From Acridotheres tristis (Eukaryota > Chordata > Aves > Passeriformes > Sturnidae), in contig CM072894.1 in assembly GCA_037013685.1 (NCBI GenBank), positions 25,915,529 to 25,979,528 of the forward strand: DNA of 64,000 nt, written 5' to 3'. A program made the translations under genes and the position numbers. Positions 37,021-49,545 of this stretch are shown piece by piece (position 1 is the stretch's first letter; each line of letters begins with the position of its first letter). The notes beneath the pieces were generated by a model. It did not search any database. It was not told where the DNA came from and worked only from the letters and a program-made list of their open reading frames with translations.

Positions 37021-40000
37021 ACTGAATGGTAAGTCTTACCTCATATATTCTAAATATGTTGCTTGGCATGAACTCCTTCTTTAACATGACTTCATAGAGA
37101 TGGTGTTTGTTAGGGAACCAAAACCAGGGGGGACTCAGTGCTCTACTGCTTCATTAGGAAGTTCAAATTCTAACTTCGGTATCAATTATAGCAGACGATG
37201 TAGTGCTGGGTACACAGACAAATTTGATCCAATATTCCCTGGCTGCTTTCCTGCAAATCCAGATATTGGTGTTGTGTCATCTTTAGGACATGGATGTTGT
37301 ATTATCCTTAGGAGATCTTACTGTGGTGGTACAGAGCAAGCACACTAGGTCTCCCAGTAATGCTGGGATGATCTGTACTGCTCTGCTTTATTCTTTTAAT
37401 CTTATGGAAAGGATCTCTAGATATTCTTCTATCTCTCACCATCCCTCAGAATACCTTAGTGACAGAATTATCACAATCACAGACCCTGATTTAGGAATTC
37501 TTTCCATGTTGGTAGAACACTATGAGTCCCATGTTCTCTATGAACTGCCACAGCACTGCTATGCTATGGAGGATGTTACTCATTGCACTGTATCTATTGC
37601 TGGCAGATTTGACTGTCCTCATCAAACCAATCAGCTGACAAATAGAATGTATTGCCTTGAACGTCAGAGTAGATTTTTCTAACTAGGTCTAGCTACTGAG
37701 CATATGCAGGAGCCAGAATAGCAGTTGCCTGCCTTTATTTCATCCTCCTCCTCTGACAAAGCTAAACTAGCTGATGCTCCCTACCCAACATGATCTTTCA
37801 GGCCTTTTAGCATCCTCTATTCAAACAACTCTAACTCTCATAAAGAGAAATTGTAGCTTCCTCAAGCCTGCTGGGAGGGGATGGTGGAGAGGAATTTCCC
37901 AGGGTGGGAAGACCCTTGCACATATACGACTCAATAGGTATCATGCATTACCAAGAAATATAGCCTCTAGATATCTTCAAATATGTAACTTTCTGACCTT
38001 GAACAATCACAGAACAGCATTCTCATGACAGTCTAGGCTGCACATCTCGAAAGGAGTATAACTTCATCAGTGTCCACTAAGCAGAGTATTTTAAACTGTT
38101 ACTCTGAAATGCTAGCATTGCTGGGTCTCTGCTGATCTGCAGCAAAGCTCCTTGGTGTACAGAAAGTCCCAATGACACAGAGCATGATGACCATCACTCT
38201 TACACCCAGGCAGTGGCAGATCTAGTTCCACAGGGCAAAGTTTTGTTTTGGGACCTGGGTGTTTCAGAGAGGGGGACACTTCCCAGGGATACACGGTGCT
38301 GAGGGACATGAGAGCACCATAATGCTGTGAGTAATGCATCTATTTGGTATGTTTTCTTCACATGGCCAGACTTAAATCAGTCACCAGATTTGGGCTGAGT
38401 GAAGAGCATTTCTACAGCAGGTACCAACACCTGTCTCTGCTTCCTATAGTTTTGTCCTTTTCTGCAGCACGGTGCATGGTCCATTTCCCATGGACTGTAT
38501 GTTCCAAATCTTGTCCACTGTATCCCCCTATATTAAGTGGCCAAATAACAGTTATCAGCATTACTAATCTGAGATCACCCACACAGTTTTACCTACAAAT
38601 GCCCATGAGTCACAGTGAACCACCCCCCACCCCCAACAAGCTGTGTCATTAACTTATCCTGTATTTGTCATTTTGCATGGTCCAGTCTTGAAGTTTTAGA
38701 TCTTCGATGAGAAAGTTTAAGTTGGGTTTTGAGAGCTGGTTTGTGATTAGAGATACCTAGGGCTGGGGAGGAAGGTAAAGGAGAAATGTATTTCTTTCCT
38801 TACTTGCCTTTTGTATACCGTGGCAGGGACTGTAGAAACTTGGTCCTGATGACCCAGCTATAATGTTCCAATTCACTTTTTCCGCTTCCTTGAAGGACTG
38901 TACCTCTTCAGCAAAAGGTAAATAACCCTTTTTCCTCTGACCCAGAAATACTTATATGAGTCATAATGTTCTAAATGTGCCTGTTGGTGTAAAACTACAT
39001 GCTGATGTGAAATCCTTCTTTGGTTTTCAAGGTTGTTTCAGAACAAAGTGGATTATAATTCTTCACAAATGTTTTACTTTATTGTCCTTAAAACTGGGGA
39101 TGTAGGGACCTATATGTGATTTCATTAACAGACAGCAAATACCTGACTGTTTACTTCCAGTCTCGTAACTGCACCCTGATGAGGAAAGGAAGGGGAGATG
39201 AGGAAAGGAGACCGCAGAGATTTAAACAATTCTGGCAAGGACAGGAAAGAAATCAGTGCTTCTAGAGAATCTGTGTCTCCTAAATTTCTCTGTAGTGCCT
39301 ACTGGACCATCTATAATCCCCACAGAGCAAGATCTTCAGAATTATTGGAGAGACCACCGAGATTTGAAGTCTTTTATAATTTGCCTTCCTGAGCCAAAGA
39401 GATTCCCCTCAAGTACCTACGTGTTATTCAAAATAAAGTTATTCTGACTCAGTTAAGCAAAGAGAACTCACCTTCTAATGAACTCAAGTGGACACAACAC
39501 CATAGCTAAAACTTATCTTAAAACTTCAAGTTCCTTGAAACAAACTCCTTTGTGAGTGGAATTGGAGTAGGAGAGAAGGGGGCAGACCAAACTGAACAAT
39601 TGCTGGGAATAGGAAAATTATATAGGGCCAATTATGTGTTTATCATAAAGAAGAGCTGGCTAAAAGCTGTAGGAGGACAGTGACAGCTTGCCAGGTTTTC
39701 TTGTGGTTTTTTTATCACTATTTTAAAGTTTCAGAAAAATTATCTGTTCTACAGAAATAATGCTTTGATATACTTTAAAATATATGGTAGCCAGCATAGT
39801 CTCTTGCAACTCTGGAGGTGTTGTTCTTTCTGTTTCTGGAGAAACTGTGACCCTGCAGGTCTCAGGTGAAACCCCTCTGTAAGTGCAAACAGTCTGCCCC
39901 ATGTGGGCTTTACAGATTTGGGAGCTGCTTAACAAGCTTGGCAGCCTAGATCTGAACCTTGAGGGAGGGGGGGGAGTAGAGATACCAAATGGTTCTGTCA

Positions 40001-43000
40001 TAATTATTCAGGAGGTATTTAAGGTAGTGCCATTGTCTCTATTGCTTTGTGTTCCACATTTTTTAACAGAGCCGTGGAAGACAAGAATTCCTCGTCCTGC
40101 TGCAGATGTAAACTGGAGTTGTGAGTTGGAGTTGGATCATGACAGACCTCAAAAATTGCAGGCAACCATGTTAACATACATGAAGGTTTTAAAGGTCTAT
40201 ATGTGCCTCTTTCTCCTGTATCACAATCCACATTAGAGGCTATAAAATACTGACAGAAACTTAAGAGCAATAGCAAAGGGCGTGAAGCAAACTATAATAT
40301 GTTTCTGGATAAGAGCAAGAAAGAGACAATTCTGCTGATGTCCAAGGAGCCTGTGATAGCCAGAAAGCTCCATTGGAGAAAACTCACCAATGGCTCCTGG
40401 GAAGCAGATTATGGTCCAGAGTACAGAGAGGGAGGGGAACCAACAGCAACCCTCCCAAAGAAGTTCCCTCCACATTCAAATATGGTTGTCAGCTTGAAAT
40501 TTGGGTCTGTGCATGGATACCCTGACTATGAACGAGATTTAGCAGTTAGGAAGAGAGCAGTACAGGATGTTAACGATCTGCTACAGGCATGAAGCAGAGA
40601 TGAAGAGATCCTGCTTCCTAATTCTTGTGCTGATTTTATAGAATGGTGAATTGAAGAAGAAAAGAGAAAAACTGATCACAGAGAGCCTTGAATTGTGCTT
40701 ACACCTGAAGGTGCAGGGATCTGTGTTTTGCTATGGAAAAATGATCTTTAGAAAAGATGTTTTTGAGCCAAGATCAACAGAAAGGCTGTAAACAGTAAGA
40801 GCAGTGTGTTTTTTAATTTTTTTTCCTTATAACTGTTTTTGTGCATACTGTAACTGCTGTACATTGGTGCCATCTACTGCCTGGCCTGGGGCTGTCCCTG
40901 CTTGGCTCTCTGAGGGCATCACTAGAGATAGGTGTAGCAAAAGTGCAACAAAGGTGGAAAAATCTGTTGATGCCCTGACATAACAAGAAAAATCCTAACT
41001 CCCTGTCCTGATGAAAGCTGATTTAAAGAGAACAAAGCTGTCAACCAGTGATACAGCTCATTTGCCTTGGAGATAGGACAGAAACCATGGGTGAGTATCC
41101 CTTTGGCCTGAAGCAAACATGAAGGAATCAGCTGGATTCCTTAACTATGTCCATGTACTATGGCACAATAAGTCTCATCTGATCCCATACAGATGCCAAA
41201 GCAGTGAGACACTCTGAGAGACAGGGGAGGAGATCCTTGTGCAATGCTGGTGGTCTGTGGCTGCTTCCTTGGGGTAAAAACAGAGGTTCATGTGGCATCT
41301 GTGCCAGGAGACTGGCTCTAGAGCATAGCCCCCAGCTCACACCCTGCAGCCACTGTGATTGTCACCGTGAGCAGGCTGCTGTGCACTTCTGAAACTCCTC
41401 TTTGCATGCCAGGGCTTCTCTGTAGCCATATCTCTCTTTTAATGTCATTACCATAACCCACCCATAAAGCTTTCATGGTGATCCATTAAGCTGTTGTTCA
41501 CAGTTGCTGTAAAAATAATACATGCAGGGGGTGTTTTCATCAGCTGGTCTGAGCTGATGGCACAGTTCACACCATCACAGCTAACTCAGCTGAAGCTGCT
41601 CCAGAAAACTTTGTCCATAGTGAAGATGAGAGAATGATCAAATGTGAGAGAGGTTTTGGTTGTACATAGGGTTATGCTATCAGGGGACTAAATAATGAAG
41701 CAGCTCCTCACAAATGGCAGAGATCGACTCCTTACGTAACCACGGAAATTGAAAAATCTCTCTTAATCTAGCAAAATTATTCAGATTAAACTCCAGTAAT
41801 CTGCATGTATCTTGACCTATAGGATCGTTATTAAGAGCCTCTTTGATGCCTCACATTCAGCAGCAGTGATGTTTTCAGTGAGCAGTGGCATCTGACAAAA
41901 AATCCAAAAATTCTGGCAAGGACAGAGAGAAGCAAAATGAGAAGTTAAAAGTTTCCAGGACAAGAAGGGTCTGACCTAAGAGAATGGAAATCCAACTGGG
42001 TTTGCTTTGTGTCTTGTATCCTCAGAAAATCTTAAAGAGCAATGCTTCATAAACTTCAAGGACTGTAAATTTAAAATCTGAAATTAAATGTCTTTATGTC
42101 ACATATTAGTGATGTCTTTCACTGTTTAAAGAAGTGTCTGAGAGGATGAAAGGGTATGATTGACTGTCAAATTACTCAGACACTCAGGTGTGCACTGCAG
42201 CATCCAAATCCTCAGGAATTGCTCAGGCTGGTAAAAGTGCTCTCTTCAGGTGGGACAGCCACAGGGATCAGGAGCAGGACCTGCCATCCTTCCCTGGTAG
42301 AACAGGAATAGGGTTAATGTTCCTCTCAGTCCAAGGCATTTGTTCTTATTACCCATCAAACTGAACATTTAGGGGGCCCTTAGCACCACTGTGGTTAAGG
42401 GTTTCATCAATACACTGTGCCCTCTTTGTCAGTGTGCACTCCTCTTTTCACAGGCAACAGCTGCCAAAATCTCGAATCCCAGGTTTGTGACCAGCCACCA
42501 AGCCAGTGCCCAGGCAGCAAGAGCACAACCAGCAGCAGCAGAAAAATGCCATTTTCCAAGAGACCAGCCTAGAGGAAAAGGGGGAAGAGTACTTGAAGAC
42601 AGACATGGTATTTGCCTGACTTGCAGTTCAAGGTAAAGTCTCATTTAATGAAATATGTGACTATTTACTCTGTGACAGAGATTGTCTCAAATATTTTCAA
42701 TCTGTGAGTAAATGCTGACTTTTCTAACATGTCATTCTGAAGCCTCGTTTGATCATTATGTTTACAAGGTAATCTCATAACCAAAGACTCTTTTAAGTGC
42801 TTATGGAGTGCCTGAGTTCAAAAGGATCTGTCTTCATTTCCTCTGCTTCAAATGAAAATCAATACCCATCATAAATATCCCAAAGCCAGTTCCTATCCAA
42901 GGATAAAAACTTCTGTAGGTAAGAATGTATATATTTGTTATTATGGAAATCATAATTTAAAACCACAAAAATAAAAGGGGTTTCATTCTCTTCTTTGGAA

Positions 43001-44632
43001 GTTATGGAAAATTATCTTTCTTAATAATTCAGTTTTATACAAACTGAACATAAACTCTTTCTGAGAACGTGAGTAAAATGAACGAACATTTTCTCAGAGT
43101 TGCAAATCAGTGGAGACTGCCTTTCAGGAGAAGAAACTTGAGTTTCCCACTGGGAGCTGATCCCACATATGACTTTTAGGAAGACCAGCCATGGCCACCA
43201 ACAGATACACCATCAGAGCCAAACATGAGCCTTTAGGGGAATGTGATCTGACAAGCAGCTGCCACTGCTTAAAACTTTCTTTGTAGACCCTGACATCTGG
43301 CTTCCTCAGCTGCCAAGCTTGGCCTCCTCCAAGGTGCTGCAGGAGACACATTGCTGCAGCAGGTAGGAAACTGGGAGGACAAGTTCACAATCTGATGTGA
43401 CTGGGAAGTAGGAGATGAGCTTAGTTGGCTGTAATGCACTAATTTGCAAGGCCTTTGTGACACCTTTCATTTTCTACAGGTTTGTTCATGAGTTTGCAGT
43501 TCCATATGCATAAATTATTTTAGTAGAAGATGGGAAAGGGGAAGAAAGGAATGGGAAGGGTCACACCAGAACTTTCAATCTATGTTAGTGTATTCAAAAG
43601 ATTGATATAATTTGATGTGGCTTCAAACCAGAGCTCCAAATCCAGTGCCTTACTACATCAAAAAGGATGTGCACACCAGTATTAAAGGTATCAGCAGAAC
43701 AAAATTAGATGGAACAAATGCATTAGTGGTGAGGGTTGACAAGGTGATGGTCTCTTGAACCACTCTGAATACTGTGGACTGCTGACTGGAGACTCCCCTG
43801 AGCTCAACACAGCAGTGTTCTGCTCCATGGCTGGAGCTGAGCTCCCTGCCAGTCTGCAGTGGTTTCCTTTGACACACAGACCATGAGCACTTTAATCCTT
43901 TATAAGGTGTGGGTGAGACCAAGCTGAGGCTTTTTCAGATTCTGAGTAAGCCTATTTCATTTCAAGAGGGGGTCACTTGAGACCTGAATGGTGAGACAGG
44001 GTGAAGGGAAGTTCATGTTGCTATACTAGGTGTGACTACAACGTCACAGTGAGAACAAGGTGTTTGTTTTCCCTGGCTTGCCAACTGCTAGCTGTACAGG
44101 GAAGGAGGAAAAGACCAAGATGAGTCACTCTTTGAAAGTAGGATTTCTTACTCCTTCCTCTGAAGTGTCTGTTCCCGGTGTGGGAGACAGGCTAGGTCAC
44201 TGCTTTCAGAGAGGAAACTACTTTGAGTTGAGTCTTGGCAGTGTGCAAATATCAGTTTTCCAAAAAGGTTTAAATGGTTCTTTGCTTTATAATAATTTTT
44301 GCGTATAATTGACTGAACTGCTTTGTTCAAAACTTGGCTCCTGCCTAGACCTCAGTGAGAAGGAAAAGTAATTGCCTGAGTTTAAATAGTCCCCTGTTTA
44401 TAATCCAAACACTGCATCATGGAACCATTGCATGAGAACTGGGAAGTAAACCTGACTACAAGCCAGCTCTTTACAAATGTGAAACAAATGTCAGCCTTTC
44501 ATTATCCAAGACAAAACATAAAGCAAACAGCTTCTGAGATAATTCACTTTTTAACCTATCTCATTGAAGGATAGAGGTTTTCCTTGCAATGCAGAGGAGA
44601 ATATTTATTGTAAATACTTTATAATGGTGAAA
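37021..44632. other. Noncoding stretch with two unassigned ATG-start ORFs
   Basis: No gene is supported. Two openings stand out by length and an ATG start. The first is 37290-37682 (130 codons, starting MDVVLSLGDLTVVVQ). The second is 40299-40592 (97 codons, ending YPDYERDLAVRKRAVQDVND before the terminal LLQA). I do not recognise either. A usable acceptor-like sequence (TTTTTTAACAG) precedes 40070 upstream of the second. They may be transposon or retropseudogene debris, lncRNA sequence or chance. Confidence 0.35.
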
Positions 44633-44954
44633 TCATAGAACAGTTTGGGGATGGAAAGGACCTCAAAGATAATCTAGTTTTAAGCCCCGTGCTTGGACAG
44701 GGACGCCTTCCACTAGACCAGTTTGTTACGTGCCCCATCCAGTCTGGCCTTGAACACTTCCATAGATGGGGAATCCACAACTTTTCTAGGCAATTTGTGC
44801 CAGTGTCTCACGACACTCAGAGTGAATTTATTCCTTTTATCTAATTTAAACCTGCCCTGTTTCAGTTTAATGCCATTACAGTCCTATCACTGCATGACCT
44901 TGTAAAAATCTCTCTCCATCTTTCTTTTAGGTCTCCTTTGGTTACTAGAAGGTT
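44633..44954 (-). repeat. CR1 LINE 3' end, avian type
   Basis: The clearest repeat in the window. Read on the + strand, it runs TCATAGAACAGTTTGGGGATG, then GGAAAGGACCTCAAAGATAAT, then GGACAGGGACGCCTTCCACTAG, then CCATCCAGTCTGGCCTTGAAC, then GTGCCAGTGTCTCACGACACTC, then TGCCATTACAGTCCTATCAC, then TCTCTCCATCTTTCTTTTAG. This is the antisense of CR1 ORF2's last codons and 3' UTR, with the 3' end at the low coordinate. Moderate divergence suggests middle age. This form is characteristic of avian CR1 and is the main basis for assigning the host. Confidence 0.93.
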
Positions 44955-47900
44955 AGTATAATGGGTCTTCAGCAAACATATTTTATATCCAGTACACAGA
45001 GCTATCGCCAGGAATTAAGGTTAAACAGAACCTTTTTAGACCTACCACAAGATGGCAGAGTTGGACTTAGAACAATTAAATTTTTGCGTGGACTAATAAC
45101 TGAAACTTCAGGCTAAAAAAAGTCTTTGTGTCCTGTAGAAAAACAAACAAACAAGAGCCAGTTATTAAAGAAACATCTTCCCATGGCATGGAATTGCATG
45201 TATAAAACCAACAATAGCAAACAAACTGATCAGATCTGACTAGACCTGAAGTTGGACAATGAAATGCGAGCTTCCTCCTGAATAGCCTGGCCATAGTGGA
45301 GGGAATTGCCTGGACAGTGACATGTAAGAGAACCGAGGAGTGATTTGATGGTACCTCTTTGTTTTCCAGGGTCAGGCAAAAGCCTGACCAGCAGCAACTG
45401 AAAGTCAATTCCAAGGATGCCAGAAATGCACATGATGCAAACAGCCAGTGTTACCATTAAACTTCTACAAATACATTTACCATAAACAAAAAGTTGCTCA
45501 CTTCTTGAGAAGTGAGCATCCCCTTACAGATTGTCTCTCCTAAGCTGCTCCCTCCAAAATACTGTTATCCTATGGCTCCAGTACTGTCTCCCAACACAAA
45601 AAACGTTGCTGTCTTCAGGGGTATCCTGAGAATCAGATTTCCTGTACTTCAAAATGATGGTATGATCCCCAGGATGCTAATCACCAACAGAAAGATACAG
45701 GATCCTATGGGAAAATCTGGCTCTGTATACATATCTTAGGACTGCTCTGAATCCATGTGCAGTCTCCCTCAGCTGTGTGAAATTTTGTTGCTGGATTGCT
45801 AGAGGTGACTTGGGCTCTGCTCAATTATCACATCGACAGGATGCTACTTGGTGACTTTTAACCAAGTTCTTTCTGGTTCTGATGTAAATATGCAAGAGCA
45901 CACACACACACACACAAGGTTATGAGCATCATATATGGAATAAACATGTTATATGTTCATGTTATACATTTATAGCCAGATTCACTGTCCTTGGGAGGCT
46001 AAAATGCCAGCCGAGGGTTGCTTATCCATAGGGAGCCTTGTCTGTGTAACTCCCACTTTTCTAAAATAGGTCGTTGCACTCTCGCCAGGCTTCACAAAGT
46101 TTTTTTTAGCCATCTAAATGCCTGGTTAAGGTGTGAATTTCATTTTCCCGCTAGGTGGCAGATTGTCATAGTTGAAATCCTCGTTCAGGTCCATTAATTG
46201 AGCATCGTCTACTTGCCGGCTTTGTAGTTGAATGGTTTCATGTACGAATACATCAGAACCAGAATAGATATGAAGATGTGCTCTTTACCAATTTTTTAAG
46301 AATTCAACAAGTTCGTTTTCTTCCTGAAGGATCTCACCTGAGCTCAATCTGACATTGCAGTACCTACACAGCAGGACACATGGTTCCTGAGAAACGATGG
46401 GCATACATCAGATGCACTTTGCATCTCCACAGGACCTACACAGCTCCTCTGGGGCTCTGCAGGAAGAAGTGTGTTGGCCAAACCACTCTCCTACAGATCT
46501 AGGACGAGTGTTGTGGCTCTTTGGGATTTCTGGACACAGGGCATCTCAAAAAGCCCAGCACTATGACACAAAACAATTTTTTTCCTCTCTGAATGCTAAG
46601 GAATTGAATGTACTTTCTAAGAGCTGGTAGCTCTCCTGATTCTATACTCCAGAATTTTTCAATGCCCTTTTGCTTTGCAAGTGATGAGCTCCTTTCATTT
46701 GGGCAGGTCCAGGACTTCAAAAAGCCCCAGCAATAAAATCTGCAGTCCTGATGCTCCTGTGCTTGCCTGAGGTTCTCCAGGTTCCAGTTCTGGCTTCAAA
46801 ATTCAAAGCAAACTCTTCTGTAACTACCAGATTTTTCTTGTTTCACTCTGACCCATAAATTGTTTTAGACCCCTGGAGAGATAATCTTGACTCACAGGAC
46901 ACTTCATCTAGGTGAGGATTTTCTCCCCTGGAACTTGTTATTTATAACCTTAAGAAATTCTACTGGAGCTTCTGCCAGTGTCACTCACTGAGTTTAATGG
47001 CTTTTTTTCCTGCTTTACTTTGGTGCAACATCGATGGCTGTTGGTCCTGGTGACTTCTCCCTTACCCACGACTAAGTTTGCTACAGTGCTCTCCTGGCTC
47101 TGCAGTCTGTGCTGAGGAAATAGATGAGCTGGTTAAGGATCAAGGTCTCTCCAGCTAAAAACTGCAGCAGACTTTCCCAACAGTGTTGGGGATTTAAGGT
47201 CCATTAGCCACAAAGTAGGCACTGGCACCTGAAATTTCACTTCTGAAGGAACATGTGTGAGCTTTGCATACAACAGCAAATAACAAATTACACTTCTGGA
47301 TGTGTTAACTTTGTCACGTGCTGTTGCTTCAGCAGTGGGAGCCTTTTAACAGTCCCAGAGAGGTGTGAGGTACTCATACCTATCTGTATCTGTTTTTCCT
47401 AAGTCTATTGCAAGTCTTTCGAACTTTCATTTGAGAGGATCAATGCTTCCTAATAGGTTTTCAAGGGCATGGAACAATCTCCCACTTTCCTGTGACCTAG
47501 GTAAGGACCTTGGCATCTCACAGAGTTGTCTGTAGCCTGTTACAGCTGGACTGATCTGTTCAACTGTGGTAGCACAGACACATAAAGGTCTTTTTTCAAT
47601 CTCTTTTTGAGAGGGGGAATGATGCCCCAAACTGGCTATGTCCTGGAAGGAGGTGATCTCACTTCTTCACACATCTAATTTGAATTACTCCTCTTGTGGT
47701 GGATTAGCACTGACTGGACACAATAATCAGGAAACTTCTGGTGCCCAATGCTGCTGGGAGCTTCCTTGTCCTTGTTACATGGTAATCTTTTCTATGCATT
47801 TTGCAGATGTCAAGTTGCCAAAGCAATTCTTGGGTTGGTTTGTTCTTTCCCTGCCCCTGGATCCTACTAGTTTTTCAGTGTTAAAGGTGGATTTGCAGAT

Positions 47901-48270
47901 CCATCTCTGGGGAAGGGTTTGGCTCTTCAGAGAGCTGTACAAGTCCAGAAAATACAGCGTGTGGAAATACTTCATTTCCCCCAGATGTAGCCCTTCCTTC
48001 AGGCTCCCAGCCTGCTTTAAGCCCATTCCCATTTGTGTCCATCTGCAATTTGCTGCAAGTCTTTTGTTGCCAAGTATTTTTGACTGCTTACAAACAGAAG
48101 GTCCCTAGAAACTATCTGAATTGATCTAATGGAAATCTGAAGACTGTGGCAATGAAAAGCCCAGTTATATGGCAGTGACGGGTTTTCTGTGCATAAAAAG
48201 CTTGTGACTAAAAGTCCAATACTTCATAGACTGCAGAAGTGGGAGCTTTATATCATTTCCAGCTCACTAA
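44955..48270. other. Noncoding stretch
   Basis: A (CA)n microsatellite lies at 45899-45916. The 156-codon opening at 47638-48108 begins at ATG but shows no domain, signal peptide or homology I recognise, so I do not call a gene. Nothing else is supported. Confidence 0.4.
45899..45916. repeat. (CA)9 microsatellite
   Basis: Nine uninterrupted CA units. Confidence 0.9.
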
Positions 48271-48656
48271 TAGTGTTGCCAACTCTCATGATTTTATCAT
48301 GAGTCTCATGATATTCTTCTTAAAAGCTTAGTTTCTGAAGTCAGGCAATTACATGAGAATCTTTCTCTCTCTCTCTCTCTCTTTTTTTAACATTCTTTTC
48401 TTAGCATCAAGTTTCTAGCCCTGATGCTTCCAAGGGGGGAAAAAAAAGAGGAAAGAAAAAAAAACTACTCCAAAACAGAGAAAGCTTTAAAAGATGACCA
48501 AGGTTTGTCCTGAAGACTCAAAAATACCAAGAATGCAAACCAAAAGAGGTACATAGATATTACTGTTTGCTTGTTTCTTTTTAATCTTGTGGGCTTTTTA
48601 AAAGCCAGCCTTATGTCCAACTCATGATTTTTGAATGCCTAGGATTGGCAACTCTA
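48271..48656. mobile_element. Probable non-autonomous DNA transposon (hAT-like MITE)
   Basis: A 386-bp unit bounded by 12-bp terminal inverted repeats: TAGTGTTGCCAA at 48271-48282 and TTGGCAACTCTA at 48645-48656, matching at 11 of 12. The subterminal regions also mirror each other: CTCATGATTTT follows the left end, and CTCATGATTTTT precedes the right end in direct orientation. The TAGTG start could be a mutated CAGTG, the usual hAT terminus. No transposase is encoded, and no 8-bp target duplication survives. The sequence resembles an old amniote interspersed repeat. A (CT)n run at 48364-48382 lies inside. Confidence 0.55.
48364..48382. repeat. (CT)n microsatellite
   Basis: Nine CT units followed by a T-run, inside the MITE-like element. 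Confidence 0.88.
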
Positions 48657-49284
48657 TTTTGACAGACCTAATGCCTATGTGTAGCACTGGAAGTCCTGTT
48701 ATGGTATTTATTTTTAGAAAAGCTATTTTAGCTCATTTGGCACATTCTTTACAGCTTCATCTACCTCGTGTAGTTAGACTCATGGGGCCAGATCCTTTGC
48801 TGGAGCAAATTAGAGCAAGACCCGTGATTTAAACCATCTGGAGATCTAGCTCATGGTGCAGTCATCTGGCTTTACTGGCAAAGGGATACAAAATATAGTC
48901 CCAATAACATTTTTAAAAACTCCATAAACTGTGCCTAAAATAGTCTTCCGTGGTTCTGGAGCAGATGTGGTACATACAAAGAACACAGGACGCAAAACTT
49001 CAGAGGATTTCCTTGCTGCTTGTGTGAATGCATCCCCATAGCTCACTCCATCAGATCTGCCTGGCATGGGTTTTGTACTCTCCCCATGCACTGCACCACA
49101 ACTGAGCTTCTCCTTAAGCATGTCTGTGCTGGGTGCTGTAAAATCATCTTCACAAATGTGATTTCCATACAGGGAGATACCTACTGTGCTTTCTTCTCTT
49201 CATAACCTTTTACCCACTGCAGTGGAACCATGTAGCTTAGCATGAATGAAGGAGTCCCTGAGAGTAGCTCACATGGAAATTTCT
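48657..49284. other. Short unique stretch between two old elements
   Basis: No gene, RNA or repeat is recognised. The openings at 48846-49121 (minus) and 49020-49205 (plus) are uninformative. Confidence 0.4.
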
Positions 49285-49545
49285 TTGTGCTGGGCTCCCA
49301 AAACCCTCTGAGGTCAGACAAGATCAGTGCCACTCCAGGGATGGATACCTCAAGGGCCACAGAGGAGCTGCAGGAAGTGGTCTTGGTGACTCAGCAATTG
49401 ATGGCAATCCTCCTGCTGGGTCAGCATTGAGACGATGCCCAGCATGACGTGAGAAGGCAATGTTTGCTTGGACATCCTTCAGAGAAAGTGCAAGGTGGGG
49501 TCCCTGACCATTTGTTTCCAAAAGATCTTACAAACTGTTTTGTAG
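49285..49545 (+). repeat. Probable 5S rRNA-derived SINE (amniote type)
   Basis: GGTCAGACAAGATCAGTGCC, then ACTCCAGGGATGGATACCTC, resemble the 3' half of 5S rRNA ('..CTGGTTAGTACTTGGATGGGAGACC'), where the internal Pol III promoter sits. The body continues GAGCTGCAGGAAGTGGTCTTG, then GTGACTCAGCAATTGATGGC, then GGTCAGCATTGAGACGATGC and CCAGCATGACGTGAG. It ends with GGGTCCCTGACCATTTG and CAAAAGATCTTACAAACTG. This succession matches my recollection of the amniote 5S-headed SINE group, also seen in turtles. It is heavily mutated and inactive. Confidence 0.5.

Noticed and set aside
39229..41925. 16-bp identical string (ATTCTGGCAAGGACAG) at 39229-39244 and 41910-41925
   Set aside because: One 16-bp match is about what chance gives in a window this size, and the flanks do not align.
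47638..48108. 156-codon plus-strand ORF starting at ATG
   Set aside because: No motif, signal or family resemblance. A single open frame of this size is expected in 64 kb scanned in six frames.
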